Part shown: positions 35,388 to 44,403 of the stretch, piece after piece
Numbering within the stretch: position 1 is the stretch's first letter
How the letters are laid out: each line of letters opens with the position of its first letter
The notes under the pieces: model-generated
The model's input: only the letters and a program-made list of their open reading frames with translations
Database searches by the model: none
What the model was told of the DNA's origin: nothing
Program-made: the position numbers and the translations under genes
NCBI RefSeq assembly: GCF_014274685.1
Contig: NZ_CP060393.1
Location: 2,601,501-2,665,500 of the forward strand
Reading direction: 5' to 3'
Length of the DNA stretch: 64,000 bases
Origin: Edaphobacter sp. 4G125
GTDB lineage: Bacteria > Acidobacteriota > Terriglobia > Terriglobales > Acidobacteriaceae

Positions 35388-36530
35388 ATGCAGGAACGTA
35401 AGGGATGGAGCCGCAGGGAGTTTGTCCAGTGGATGGGGTATTCCTCATTCGGTACAGCGGGGCTGTGCTCTTCCCTATCTGCTACGACAATCTCAGGCAA
35501 GAAGGCTTCTTTCGCCTATGTGAGCTCCCTGGAAGGAAGCGATGAGGGCATCCATGTCTATGCGGTTCATCAAGGACGGTGGGAGAAGCTCCAGATGTTA
35601 AAGAGCGAGCGCCCCGTGGCCCTGGTGCTTGCTCCGAATCGAAAGACGCTTTATGCCGTGAACGAGGTGGACCAGTACCGTGGACTTCCGGTTGGAACAG
35701 TGGAGGCTTTTGCGATCCACCCGGATGGTAGGCTGAAACTCCTGAATCGCCAGAGACTCGCGCTTTCGGCGATCCATCCGAGGCACGCTGCCGTTACTCC
35801 AGATGGACGTAGTCTTGTTGTTGCCGTTCAGGGCGGTGGAGCCTACAACGTATTAGGAATCGAAGAAGACGGGCGGCTGGGACACATCTCCGGACTATGG
35901 AAAGAGACTGGGGTAGAACGCGCAGGTGAAAGCCTTGTTGCCCGCCCCCAGATGGTGGCATTTGATCAGACAGGCCGCATACTGAGTGTCGACGGCGGAA
36001 CGGACCGTTTGAACATCTTTGGCCGCGGCGAAACCAGTCTGACGACACATGAAAGGGCCAACCTGTCCGTGGGATGCGGAGCCTCACAAGTGGAAGCGCA
36101 CCCGGCGGGAAGCCACCTCTACGTGATACAGAGCAGCGGAATCTCGTGCCATGGCTATGACACAGCGTCAGGGAAAGTATCGCAACCCGTGCAGAACCTT
36201 TCGTTCCCTGCTGCCACAGAAGGCCCTTCGACGATGGCAGTACACCCTTCCGGGAACTTTCTCTATGCATGTCAGCAGCGCAATGGGGTGGCCGCGTGGA
36301 GCGTGAGTAAGATGACTGGTCGGCTGCGCTCGATAGGAACGCAGGCTGTGGAGCTGGGCGAGCTGGATGCTATTCATGTTGCTCCGGACGGCAGAAGCCT
36401 GATTGCGCTGAACGCCGATCGCGGACAGGCAGCGGAGATTCAGATTGACGCCACCACGGGCAGATTGAAGGAGAGCAGGATTGTGGCGCGGGTGAACTCT
36501 CCGAAGAGCCTCGCGGTACTCTACAGTTAG
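35388..36530 (+). CDS. Tat-exported lactonase-family beta-propeller protein
   Basis: 380-aa seven-bladed propeller of the lactonase (6-phosphogluconolactonase-like, Pgl/YbhE) family. Residues 7-35 form a twin-arginine signal containing SRREFVQW. Blade repeats are seen as LVLAPNRKTLYAVNE, HAAVTPDGRSLVVAV and MAVHPSGNFLYACQ. The family includes sugar-lactone hydrolases and muconate-lactonizing relatives. GAGGAGGGG precedes the ATG. The paralogous gene follows at 25 bp, so the two form an operon. Phosphorylated substrates are unlikely in the periplasm, so a free aldono-lactone is a reasonable guess. Confidence 0.87.
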   Translation: MQERKGWSRREFVQWMGYSSFGTAGLCSSLSATTISGKKASFAYVSSLEGSDEGIHVYAVHQGRWEKLQMLKSERPVALVLAPNRKTLYAVNEVDQYRGLPVGTVEAFAIHPDGRLKLLNRQRLALSAIHPRHAAVTPDGRSLVVAVQGGGAYNVLGIEEDGRLGHISGLWKETGVERAGESLVARPQMVAFDQTGRILSVDGGTDRLNIFGRGETSLTTHERANLSVGCGASQVEAHPAGSHLYVIQSSGISCHGYDTASGKVSQPVQNLSFPAATEGPSTMAVHPSGNFLYACQQRNGVAAWSVSKMTGRLRSIGTQAVELGELDAIHVAPDGRSLIALNADRGQAAEIQIDATTGRLKESRIVARVNSPKSLAVLYS

Positions 36531-36555
36531 CTGTTTCTGAATGCAAGGAGAAAGC

Positions 36556-37707
36556 ATGGCAAAGATTACTCGACGTGGATTCCTTCAAGGGTCTTCGGCG
36601 GTAGCGCTCAGTGCGCACCCCTGGGCTGCTCTTGCACAACCGAAAGAACGGCTCGTCTTTATCGGAACCAGCACAGGAAAAGGCAGCAAGGGGATCTATG
36701 CCTACAAGTTCAACACAGTCACTGGCGAACTAACGCAGACAGGACTTGCGGTCGAGGCAGATAACCCGACTTTTCTGGCTTTATCGCCTAATGGAAAGAT
36801 TCTATTTGCGGCGAACGAGCTAATGCGTTTCGAGGGTAAGCGCAGCGGGGCGGTGTCGAGCTTCCTGGTCGATCGTAAGGCGGGAAAACTGACTCCGATC
36901 AACGAGGTTTCGGCTGGAGGAGGCGGAACATGCCACGTAGCCGTCGACCACACCGGGCGCTGTGCATTTGCGGCCAATTACGGAGGAGGCAGTGCAGCCT
37001 CGTTTTCCGTAGATAAATCGGGCAAACTCAGCCAAGCTGTTTCGTTCTTCCAGTACAGCGGACATGGCCCCAAGCCACAGCAGAAAGGCCCCAGAGGGCA
37101 TCGCGTTACTGTGTCTCCGGATAACAAATACTTGTTTGTGAATGATCTTGGCCTAGACGAGATTCATGTTTATCACCTGAATGCAGCCACGGCAGAGCTA
37201 ACGCCACAGGATCCTCCGGCATGGAAGGCAGAGCCAGGTTCGGGACCACGTGCACTTCTGTTCCATCCCAATGGTAAATGGGCCTACTGCGTAAACGAGG
37301 TCGGCTCGACCGTAAATGTATTGGATTGGGACGCTAAAAAAGGTGTTTTCACGACCGCACAATTGATCTCGACCGTACCGGAAGATCACCAGGGACCGAC
37401 TGCTCCGGCGGATATCGTGCTGGATAAGTCAGCCCGATTTGCATATGTTGCCAACCGGCTGGACGACTTTATGGTCTCGTTCTCGGTCTCTCCGACGGAC
37501 GGAAAACTCACCCTGATGGAGCGGACCTCCTGCGGGGGAAAAACACCTCGCCATATCGCTTTGGATCCGACTGGAAAGTGGCTGCTGGTTGCGAACCAGG
37601 CGACAGATAATCTTTCAGTCTTTGCGCGCGACAGCCAGACAGGAAAACTCGCCAAAGAAGGCAAAAACTATCCGCTATCGGTGCCACAGTGCATTTTGTT
37701 TGCGTAA
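36556..37707 (+). CDS. Tat-exported lactonase-family beta-propeller protein, second copy
   Basis: 383-aa paralogue of the preceding gene. The signal has TRRGFLQGSSAVALSAHPWAALAQ at 5-28, a twin-arginine type. Family features are clearer here: ADNPTFLALSPNGKILFAANEL, GGGGTCHVAVDHTGRCAF, PRGHRVTVSPDNKYLFVNDLGLDEI and RHIALDPTGKWLLVANQ, including the conserved NDLGLD segment and H/R residues of the propeller centre. Likely hydrolyses a sugar lactone. AAGGAGAAAGC precedes the ATG. A strong bidirectional terminator follows and separates it from the convergent amidohydrolase. Confidence 0.9.
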   Translation: MAKITRRGFLQGSSAVALSAHPWAALAQPKERLVFIGTSTGKGSKGIYAYKFNTVTGELTQTGLAVEADNPTFLALSPNGKILFAANELMRFEGKRSGAVSSFLVDRKAGKLTPINEVSAGGGGTCHVAVDHTGRCAFAANYGGGSAASFSVDKSGKLSQAVSFFQYSGHGPKPQQKGPRGHRVTVSPDNKYLFVNDLGLDEIHVYHLNAATAELTPQDPPAWKAEPGSGPRALLFHPNGKWAYCVNEVGSTVNVLDWDAKKGVFTTAQLISTVPEDHQGPTAPADIVLDKSARFAYVANRLDDFMVSFSVSPTDGKLTLMERTSCGGKTPRHIALDPTGKWLLVANQATDNLSVFARDSQTGKLAKEGKNYPLSVPQCILFA

Positions 37708-37727
37708 TACGTTCTCCGGCAGATGAA

Positions 37728-37760
37728 AGAAAGGCGCTCAGATCAACTGAGCGCCTTTCT
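37728..37760. terminator. bidirectional terminator between the lactonase and amidohydrolase 1 genes
   Basis: AGAAAGGCGCTCAG (37728-37741) and CTGAGCGCCTTTCT (37747-37760) form a perfect 14-bp stem with a 5-nt loop. A T-rich stretch follows on the plus strand (CTTTGC) and the A-rich arm gives Us on the minus strand. It lies 20 nt from both convergent gene ends. Confidence 0.9.
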
Positions 37761-37779
37761 CTTTGCATTGTCGCAAGAA

Positions 37780-39159
37780 TTAGTGGTGATTGTTATCTGC
37801 TGGCGTGGGCTTGGTGCCGTGCATGTCCGGTCCACGCGGAGCGAAGGTCGTCCACTTCGAATCATACTGCTCGTATTTGCTCGGAGGCTCGCCATACTTG
37901 CGGGCTTCGATGCCATTGAGGTCATAAACGATCTTGCCACCCTTGACGGTGAGCTCATCGATGACCTTCTTGGCTCCGTCGACGCGGACATTGTCCATGT
38001 CGGTGAAGCCAAAGTGGCCTTCTACAACGCGGAGCACGGCAATGTCAGCCACCGAACCTACGGAGAGATTGCCGAGATCTTCGCGCTTGATCTCGCGCGC
38101 AGGATGAGAGGTCATCTCAGCCACAGCCTGTTGCAGGGTAAGGCCGATCGCCATCATTTTGCTGGCAACGTTGAGCTCATCCTTGGTAGCGCTGTTCATG
38201 CTGCCGATGTGGAGGTCGGTCGAGAGAGAATCGGGGATGAAGCCATCCTTGACCATCGGAACGGCGAGCGAGAACCGGAAGCTTCCGCCGCCTGTTCCTG
38301 TGTCAAAGAAGATTCCGCGCTTACGACCATCAATGAAGGCCTTGCTGGGCCCTTTGGTAACGGGATCCTGCTCATGACGAAGACCGGAGTACATATGGGT
38401 GTAGATGTCGCCGGGGCGCAGCTTCTTATTGAGCAGGTCATAAAGAGGACGGCTCTCCGGATGATCGACACCGAAGTCAACCATGACCGGGATGTTGGCT
38501 TTGGTTCCAGCAATCACAGCCTGCTCCACTGGTTTCCATTGGGGGCCAGCAAAGTGGGCTGTCTTGATGCCGACAACAGTCTCGGGATATTTGAGAGCCA
38601 TCTTTGCGGTGGCTTCCCCGTCCATGTCATCCATGTTCTGCTCGTATTTATCACCACGCATACCGGAACCGACGATGTTGAGCATAGCCAGAACACGGGT
38701 CTTGGAACGGTCGATGATGCGCTGTTTGAAGTCTTCAAAGTTTTTCCAACCAGAGCATCCGGCGTCAACCACGGTTGTTACGCCATTGCGGAAGGTGAAA
38801 CCATCCGGCGGAATACTGTTGTCTCCAGCGTAGGAACCGCGTTCTCCTGTGCCGGTGTAGACATGGACGTGAATGTCAATCAAGCCCGGCGTCACATAGA
38901 GCCCATTGACATTGATCGTCTTAAGGGCATCGGACGTAGCGATATGCGGAGCAACCTTGGCGATCTTCCCATCTTTAATGGCAACATCCATCACCGAATC
39001 GATGTGATTTTTGTCATCGATGACATGACCATTTTGGAGAAGAAGATCGTATGCAAAGTTAGGTGCCTGTGCAAGCGCATGAACAGAGGCAGCCGCCAAC
39101 GAAAGCACAGCACAACAGGCAGCGATTGGTCGGGTAAATCTGGAAAGCGAGCTGGTCAT
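37780..39159 (-). CDS. secreted cog3964-type amidohydrolase, copy 1
   Basis: 459-aa amidohydrolase-superfamily protein related to the EF_0837/AHA_3915 (cog3964) group, in which one member hydrolyses acetyl-R-mandelate esters. A Sec signal peptide occupies about residues 1-31 (ending AAASVHALA). Metal-site motifs: GLIDIHVHVYTG (HxH), a candidate carboxylated Lys in VGIKTAHF, THMYSG and STDLHIGSM. The fifth-strand position, usually His in MVHIG, reads Asp here (PVMVDFG). It is the last gene of the minus-strand run, after the SelA-like gene 1 with 102 bp between. The Met at 39159 has AGGAG upstream. Confidence 0.88.
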   Translation of the reverse strand: MTSSLSRFTRPIAACCAVLSLAAASVHALAQAPNFAYDLLLQNGHVIDDKNHIDSVMDVAIKDGKIAKVAPHIATSDALKTINVNGLYVTPGLIDIHVHVYTGTGERGSYAGDNSIPPDGFTFRNGVTTVVDAGCSGWKNFEDFKQRIIDRSKTRVLAMLNIVGSGMRGDKYEQNMDDMDGEATAKMALKYPETVVGIKTAHFAGPQWKPVEQAVIAGTKANIPVMVDFGVDHPESRPLYDLLNKKLRPGDIYTHMYSGLRHEQDPVTKGPSKAFIDGRKRGIFFDTGTGGGSFRFSLAVPMVKDGFIPDSLSTDLHIGSMNSATKDELNVASKMMAIGLTLQQAVAEMTSHPAREIKREDLGNLSVGSVADIAVLRVVEGHFGFTDMDNVRVDGAKKVIDELTVKGGKIVYDLNGIEARKYGEPPSKYEQYDSKWTTFAPRGPDMHGTKPTPADNNHH

Positions 39160-39198
39160 GAATCTCCTTTTTGTTCGACCCATATTAACTCAAGTTTC

Positions 39199-39228
39199 AG
39201 GCCTCCCCACAGATGGATGAGGAGGCCT
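39199..39228 (-). terminator. weak hairpin between SelA-like 1 and amidohydrolase 1
   Basis: AGGCCTCC (39199-39206) pairs with GGAGGCCT (39221-39228) with a 14-nt loop; the following T-run on the minus strand is poor. It may attenuate or process the transcript between the two genes. Confidence 0.4.
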
Positions 39229-39261
39229 CGTATAACGTTTATTGGATACTGCTCGGAGAAT

Positions 39262-40629
39262 TTATGCCTTTGGGGCAGCGCTGAAGATCTCAACTAACCG
39301 GTCTGCGATGTACTTATCTTCGCCATCCTTCAGCTGCCACATAGCAAAACCAAACGTTGTCGGATCTTGATTCCGCCGGCGACGCGGCTCCGGTGGATGC
39401 GCCGGTGCGTCCGGGTTACGTCCACGCATTCCCATGGAATTTGCATTCGTGCTACCAATACCTACCGGCTTCGTCTCAGCAAGCTGTTTGATAACGTCCT
39501 GCGCGGTGATGTTCACCTTTGTCTGGTCGATCTTCCAGCTGTAGTGCGGGGTCACGTTGCCCAGCGCGTTGGGATTAAACTGACGCGGAAGAGCAGTTAC
39601 GCCGAACTTCGCAACTGCCTTTGAGATGACCTCGGCGCGAGCATCGTAGCTCCTGAGTACCTCATCGTAGTCCTGGTCGACGAACATCTCGAGCGCTTTT
39701 AGAAGAGCAAAGATCTGTTCCTTACCGACCTTGCAGGCACGACCGATACGATCTTCCTGTGGGCTCATATTCATCTGCGCCCAGCGGATGAGCTGCTCCT
39801 TACCGATGAGGATACCCGTGGATTGAGGGCCGCAGATGTCTTTGCCACCTGAGAAAGCCACAAAATCCCAACCCTGTGCGGGGTACTCCCAGAGCCGCTC
39901 CTTGGGGGGAACGTCAGCGGAAGCATCATTGAAAGTGTAGATGTTGGCTTTCTTCGCAATTTCAATCATCTCCGGGCCTGAGACTTTGCCCATGTCCGAT
40001 TGAATATTGATGTAGTGCATCGCCAACGTCTTTGGATTGATGGCGTTGATCATCTGATCCTTCGTCTCCACCTCGATCAGCTTGACGCCGGTCTGACGAA
40101 CCTGATGATCAAAGGGGTTGCGATGGGCTTTCTGGATGATGACTTCGGACTTCGGGAAACCAGTGAGATCGGGAACGGTGCTCAAACGAGGCTCAAGATC
40201 CTCTGTGAGCATGCCAGCGTAAGCCACGACGATGCCGGCAGCAACACCGCCGGTGACGAGGCCGGTATAGCCTGGAGGCGTCTTACAAAGTTTTTCGATG
40301 TAGCGTCCTGCAGCCACTTCGAGATCGTTGATCATGACAAAATGCTGATTGCCCTGGCGCATCAGCTCCATGACCTCAGGTTTCATGACGGAACCACCGA
40401 TGACAGTGACGGTACCTACGATGTTCACCAGGGGCGTAACTCCAAGCTCCTTATAGACATCTCCGGTGGAGCCCAGACCTTTCTTGATGGGAACGATCGC
40501 GTGGCCATCCACCCCAGGCTTCTCGTCCTTCGTCTTCTTTTCAGCCAGAGCGGCTTTAGGGGCTAACAAGCTGCCGGTGGCAGCTCCAAGGGTGGACAGG
40601 AACGACCGGCGATTCCACTTCAGATTCAT
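39262..40629 (-). CDS. Tat-exported SelA/DgaE-like PLP enzyme, copy 1
   Basis: 455-aa fold-type I PLP enzyme of the selA_rel (COG1921) group, whose characterised cytoplasmic member DgaE is a D-glucosaminate-6-phosphate ammonia lyase. A twin-arginine signal (NRRSFLSTLGAATG, about 6-30) precedes the enzyme. The PLP-binding lysine is in FSGGKDICGPQSTG, and NDASADVPP precedes it. The residues around 400-425 are an Arg/Pro-rich insertion absent from the two paralogues here. It lies 40 bp after the RidA-like gene 1 and before amidohydrolase 1, so these are probably expressed together. Exporting by Tat would let PLP be loaded before transport. Confidence 0.87.
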   Translation of the reverse strand: MNLKWNRRSFLSTLGAATGSLLAPKAALAEKKTKDEKPGVDGHAIVPIKKGLGSTGDVYKELGVTPLVNIVGTVTVIGGSVMKPEVMELMRQGNQHFVMINDLEVAAGRYIEKLCKTPPGYTGLVTGGVAAGIVVAYAGMLTEDLEPRLSTVPDLTGFPKSEVIIQKAHRNPFDHQVRQTGVKLIEVETKDQMINAINPKTLAMHYINIQSDMGKVSGPEMIEIAKKANIYTFNDASADVPPKERLWEYPAQGWDFVAFSGGKDICGPQSTGILIGKEQLIRWAQMNMSPQEDRIGRACKVGKEQIFALLKALEMFVDQDYDEVLRSYDARAEVISKAVAKFGVTALPRQFNPNALGNVTPHYSWKIDQTKVNITAQDVIKQLAETKPVGIGSTNANSMGMRGRNPDAPAHPPEPRRRRNQDPTTFGFAMWQLKDGEDKYIADRLVEIFSAAPKA

Positions 40630-40669
40630 GAACAATATCCCTTCGATAGTCTTACATCAAAAATTAAAT

Positions 40670-41242
40670 TTAGATTCCTGCAGGAGGTTTGGCCGGAGCG
40701 GAAGTTGCGGGAGGATTCACAACCAGAGCGCTGCCGACGATCTCGATCAGGGAGTCTCCGGGAATCCATTCCAAAGCCATACAGGCGCGTGAGGGCGCTT
40801 TTCCGGGGCTGAAATATGTCCCATATATTTTATTCAACGCATCATATTGTGCTTTGTGAGCATCGAACCGTGCCTTTCCTGTGGGCATGGGAATGCCATC
40901 GGCAAGCGGAAGGCACAGAAAGACCTGCAGATGCAGAATGTTATCCATTGTCGATCCAGCACGCTCAACAGACCGTTTGAGAGCATCCATCGTGCGGGTT
41001 ACATGCTTCTCAAATGGATCCGTTACCAGAATATGGTCTTCTTTGGAATAGCCGTCGTTCGAACCCGTACCAGAGAAATAGTAGATGCCATTGTGAATGT
41101 GATTGCCCATCCGGCGTGGGCGTTCTTCCGGGCCTGAAGGAGCAGCGGCGGGCTGTTGCGAAAGAAGTTTTGGTGCTCCAACCATGGCTGCTGTCATTGC
41201 GGCGAGTTTCCCGAAGAAGGTGCGGCGAGAGTTTGTCTGCAT
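40670..41242 (-). CDS. Tat-exported RidA/YjgF-family protein, copy 1
   Basis: 190-aa member of the RidA enamine/imine deaminase family with an N-terminal twin-arginine signal (NSRRTFFGKLAAMTAAMVG, residues 4-22). The catalytic arginine is present in PSRACMALEWIPGDSLIEI, and the Glu of the active site follows. Unlike standard RidA there is a longer central segment with LPLADGIPMPTGKARFDAHKA. RidA hydrolyses reactive imines released by PLP dehydratases; the neighbouring exported SelA-like enzyme is exactly such a source. AAGGAGAAAAGA precedes the ATG. SelA-like 1 follows after 40 bp. Confidence 0.85.
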   Translation of the reverse strand: MQTNSRRTFFGKLAAMTAAMVGAPKLLSQQPAAAPSGPEERPRRMGNHIHNGIYYFSGTGSNDGYSKEDHILVTDPFEKHVTRTMDALKRSVERAGSTMDNILHLQVFLCLPLADGIPMPTGKARFDAHKAQYDALNKIYGTYFSPGKAPSRACMALEWIPGDSLIEIVGSALVVNPPATSAPAKPPAGI

Positions 41243-41326
41243 TCTTTTCTCCTTAGCGTGGAAAGTGCAGCGAAGGTATAAACGATACCGTCCCTACCAT
41301 TCAGATGGCAAAGCACCTCACGTCTT

Positions 41327-41352
41327 CCGAACAGGAGTACTTCTCTGTTCGG
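41327..41352. repeat. inverted repeat between MFS transporter 1 and RidA-like 1
   Basis: CCGAACAG (41327-41334) and CTGTTCGG (41345-41352) form an 8-bp stem inside the 221-bp gap. There is no T-run. The AACAG/CTGTT halves resemble the units upstream of the TonB receptor, so a shared regulator site is possible. Confidence 0.35.
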
Positions 41353-41463
41353 CTCCTGAAATTACTGCTCTTGAATGGTGGTGGAATCATAGGTTCCGCA
41401 GGAATCCCTTGGCTACGGACAAATGACTTATTTGCACGACTTACTCATATCTGAGTTTTGGGC

Positions 41464-42762
41464 TTACCTGGCTAACAGATGCTCTTCCGAGGAGGACTCC
41501 GCCAGGAGAGGCCGCTCGGGATGAACCGTCATCCAGCAGATGCCTCCGACAATAGCCAAGATGGCCGCAATCGCGAAGGAGGTGGTCCAACCATAACGCT
41601 GCGCGACCCACGGAGTTAAAGAGGCGGTTACGGCTCCACCAATCTGCCCTCCCATATTGATCATGCTGGAAAAGACCCCGGAATTGTTTCCGGCGATATC
41701 GACGGAAACCGACCAGAAGGAACTTTGCGAGAGATAGAGCGCGCCGGCCCCACCAGCAAGTATCAATCCGGCAAGCTGTGGGCTGTGAACCTGGGACCCC
41801 AGGACAAGAAAGACGGCGGTGAGCCACAACGCCACAGCTGCGAGACCACAGCGTCCGGTACGCAACCCAAACTTATCGGTAAGGCGGTCGCTCAACATGC
41901 CTCCCAGGAGGCAGAAGATTGTCATGGACAGAAATGGCAGCATGGAATACCGCGCACTCGACTTGAGATCGAAGCCGCGTACCTGGGCCATATAGAGAAA
42001 GAACCAGCTAAAGAAAATCCAGGCGATATATCCAAAGCTGAAATAGCCCATCATCAAAGCGGGTAGATCACGGCGATGAAGAATCGCCCGCCAGGAGATC
42101 TTGTTTTCTCCTTCGGAGGATGAGCCTTCCTTTAATGCCAGCCCATCGTGAATCTCAGCCAATTCTTCGCGTGTCACGGATGGATGCTCTTCCGGTGTAT
42201 CGCGCGAGCGTTGCCACCAGATTGCACCTACAACAAAACCTACAATCGCGCTGAACCAGAAGGCCGCGCGCCAGCCATGATGCGTAATCAGCCAGGTCAG
42301 GAGCGGAGGGGTAAGGCCGCTTCCTGCGCCAACTCCTGCGAAGATCAGGCCATTGATAAAGCCTCTCTCTTTAACAGGAACCCAGCGGGCCACAAATTGA
42401 TTGGCAGCCGGGTAAATGACGCTTTCACCTGCTCCAAGTACGAAGCGAATGCCGATAAGAAACAGGACGGCATAACTGATAGTGGAGGGGAGAAGAGCTG
42501 TAAAAACGGTGGCGATTCCCCACGACATGACGCCAAAGGTCAGAACGCGGCGAGGTCCGAAACGTGCGGATAGCCATCCGGCCGGGACCTGAAATCCAGC
42601 GTATCCGATCAGGAACGCGCTGAAGATCCAGCCCAGACGCTGATTACCTAGTCCATACTCCGTACTGATCTGAAGGCCAGCAATTGAGATGTTCGTGCGA
42701 TCAAGAAATGCAACTCCACTTAATACGAACAACCAAAAAGCCAGAAAATACCGCACTCGCAT
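41464..42762 (-). CDS. MFS transporter, anion:cation symporter type, copy 1
   Basis: 432-aa inner-membrane carrier with 12 predicted helices. The N-terminal segment WLFVLSGVAFLDRTNISIAG and GAGESVIYPAANQFVARW are typical of the ACS group that includes hexuronate, glucarate and galactonate transporters. It is very similar to the carrier at 54396-55709. Located between amidohydrolase 2 and RidA-like 1, it is the natural candidate to take the periplasmic enzyme product into the cytoplasm. The ATG at 42762 was preferred over a TTG four codons upstream; the ribosome site is weak. Confidence 0.9.
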   Translation of the reverse strand: MRVRYFLAFWLFVLSGVAFLDRTNISIAGLQISTEYGLGNQRLGWIFSAFLIGYAGFQVPAGWLSARFGPRRVLTFGVMSWGIATVFTALLPSTISYAVLFLIGIRFVLGAGESVIYPAANQFVARWVPVKERGFINGLIFAGVGAGSGLTPPLLTWLITHHGWRAAFWFSAIVGFVVGAIWWQRSRDTPEEHPSVTREELAEIHDGLALKEGSSSEGENKISWRAILHRRDLPALMMGYFSFGYIAWIFFSWFFLYMAQVRGFDLKSSARYSMLPFLSMTIFCLLGGMLSDRLTDKFGLRTGRCGLAAVALWLTAVFLVLGSQVHSPQLAGLILAGGAGALYLSQSSFWSVSVDIAGNNSGVFSSMINMGGQIGGAVTASLTPWVAQRYGWTTSFAIAAILAIVGGICWMTVHPERPLLAESSSEEHLLAR

Positions 42763-42877
42763 CTTACGTCTCAATATCTTTACCTCTCGCAGCAGTCCTG
42801 CCAGCCACGTTTTCCTTCTTCGGAAAATTTATACGCAACCTGGCGCATTCTTTAGGGTGAAGTCTGAACCCAGACGT

Positions 42878-44278
42878 TTAGTGGCCGGGTTCATTTGCGG
42901 TCCGAGTGGTACGAAGACGGAAAGTGGTCCAGTGCGAAGACAAGCTCGGGTCACTCGATGGGGGCTCATTCCACATATCCATCGAAATGCCATTGAGGTC
43001 ATAAACGATCTTTCCAGCGCGAACAGTGAGTTGGCAGATCAGTTTCGTATTGCCCATGAGCTTTGTGTTGTTCATATCGATGAAGCCGAACTTGCCATGC
43101 TCTTCACTCAACACAGCGATATCTGCCGGGGATCCTACAGAGAGGTTGCCCAGCTGAGTCTGTCGAATCTCCTGCGCCGGATTCCATGTCATCTCTTGAA
43201 TTACCGTGGGGATGCTTTGTCCCATCGCGAGAAACTTATCAGCCACATTGAGCAGGTCTTTCGTTCCGGAGTTCATCGCAGTGATATGCAGATCGGTTGA
43301 AAGCGAGTCGGGAGGAAATCCATTTTGGAGAAGCGGAATTGCCACGGACCAAGCGAAGCTGGCTCCGCCAGTTCCGGCGTCGAAGTAGATACCGCGCTTG
43401 CGGCCGATCAGCATTGCGTCGCTGGCCTTGAGGGTCTTGGGGTCCTGCTCACCACGGTGACCAGAGAAAGCGTGCGTGTAGATATCCCCCTTACGGAGAT
43501 GTGTTGCCAGCAAATCATAAAGCGGACGCTCCGGGCGGCGCGCCCCGTAGTCGATCATGACCGGGATGTTAGCGATGTTTCCCGCCTTGACCGCCTGATC
43601 ATAAGGCTTCCATTCAGGCCCCATAAAGTGGGCGCTCTTAACGCCGACGATGATGCCGGGATACTTCAGAGCCATGGTTCCGGTGGCTTCGCCATCCATA
43701 TCATCGAGATTCTGCTCAATCAGGCCTGGCCGCATTCCCGCGCCCACAATGTTCAACATAGCAAGTACGCGGGTATGTGAACGGTCGATCACATGCTCTT
43801 TGAAGTCTTCAAAGTTCCGCCATCCGGAGCTTCCGGCATCAACAGCAGTCGTCACTCCATTGCGAAGGGTAAAGCCGTCGGGCCAAATGGAGTTATCGCC
43901 CGCATAAGAGTTCTTCTCCCCTGTAGTGGCGTACATATGCATGTGAATATCAATCAAGCCAGGGGTGACGTAGTAACCGGTGACATCTACGGTCTTCGCG
44001 GCGTCTTTTGGATTGAGATCGTCGCCCACTTTGGCGATGACACCATCTTTGATGGCAACATCGGTGACCTTGTCGACATGGTTCTTTGCGTCAATGACAT
44101 GCCCGTGCGCAAGAATCAGGTCATACGGCAGAGGATTGGGAGTCTCTACAAAACGACGAGGAGAGGATGCTTGCTGTTGGGCTTGAATCACAGCTGAAGA
44201 AGGTTGCTGTGCCTGAATTCCCCCTGAAAGAAAAAAACAAAGGGATCCCAATAGAAAAGAACGCGTTTCGAACTTCAT
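42878..44278 (-). CDS. secreted cog3964-type amidohydrolase, copy 2
   Basis: 466-aa paralogue of the amidohydrolase at 37780-39159, with a Sec signal peptide in the first 23 residues (FLLGSLCFFLSGGIQA). Motifs: GLIDIHMHMYAT (HxH), VGVKSAHFMGPEW (Lys), THAFSGHRGEQ and STDLHITAM. As in copy 1, the fifth-strand ligand reads Asp (PVMIDYG) in place of His. The protein follows SelA-like 2 on the same strand (about 125 bp) and precedes MFS 1 (115 bp). The start is ATG with AGG upstream. Confidence 0.88.
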   Translation of the reverse strand: MKFETRSFLLGSLCFFLSGGIQAQQPSSAVIQAQQQASSPRRFVETPNPLPYDLILAHGHVIDAKNHVDKVTDVAIKDGVIAKVGDDLNPKDAAKTVDVTGYYVTPGLIDIHMHMYATTGEKNSYAGDNSIWPDGFTLRNGVTTAVDAGSSGWRNFEDFKEHVIDRSHTRVLAMLNIVGAGMRPGLIEQNLDDMDGEATGTMALKYPGIIVGVKSAHFMGPEWKPYDQAVKAGNIANIPVMIDYGARRPERPLYDLLATHLRKGDIYTHAFSGHRGEQDPKTLKASDAMLIGRKRGIYFDAGTGGASFAWSVAIPLLQNGFPPDSLSTDLHITAMNSGTKDLLNVADKFLAMGQSIPTVIQEMTWNPAQEIRQTQLGNLSVGSPADIAVLSEEHGKFGFIDMNNTKLMGNTKLICQLTVRAGKIVYDLNGISMDMWNEPPSSDPSLSSHWTTFRLRTTRTANEPGH

Positions 44279-44403
44279 TTACCGAACCTCGTGGCAGCTC
44301 TTGAGAGCAGAAAAATGTCCTGACCTGACCATTTTCAAACGGGAAACCGCTTACGTCATCGGCCCTGTGGTTCAGGATCAAAGTAGGTCAAATAGCCTAA
44401 TTT

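Noticed and set aside
37723..39297. A 524-codon open frame on the plus strand opposite amidohydrolase 1
   Set aside because: It covers a clear amidohydrolase with signal peptide and metal motifs on the other strand, runs through a terminator hairpin, and its translation has no recognisable fold. Long antisense frames are expected from codon bias.
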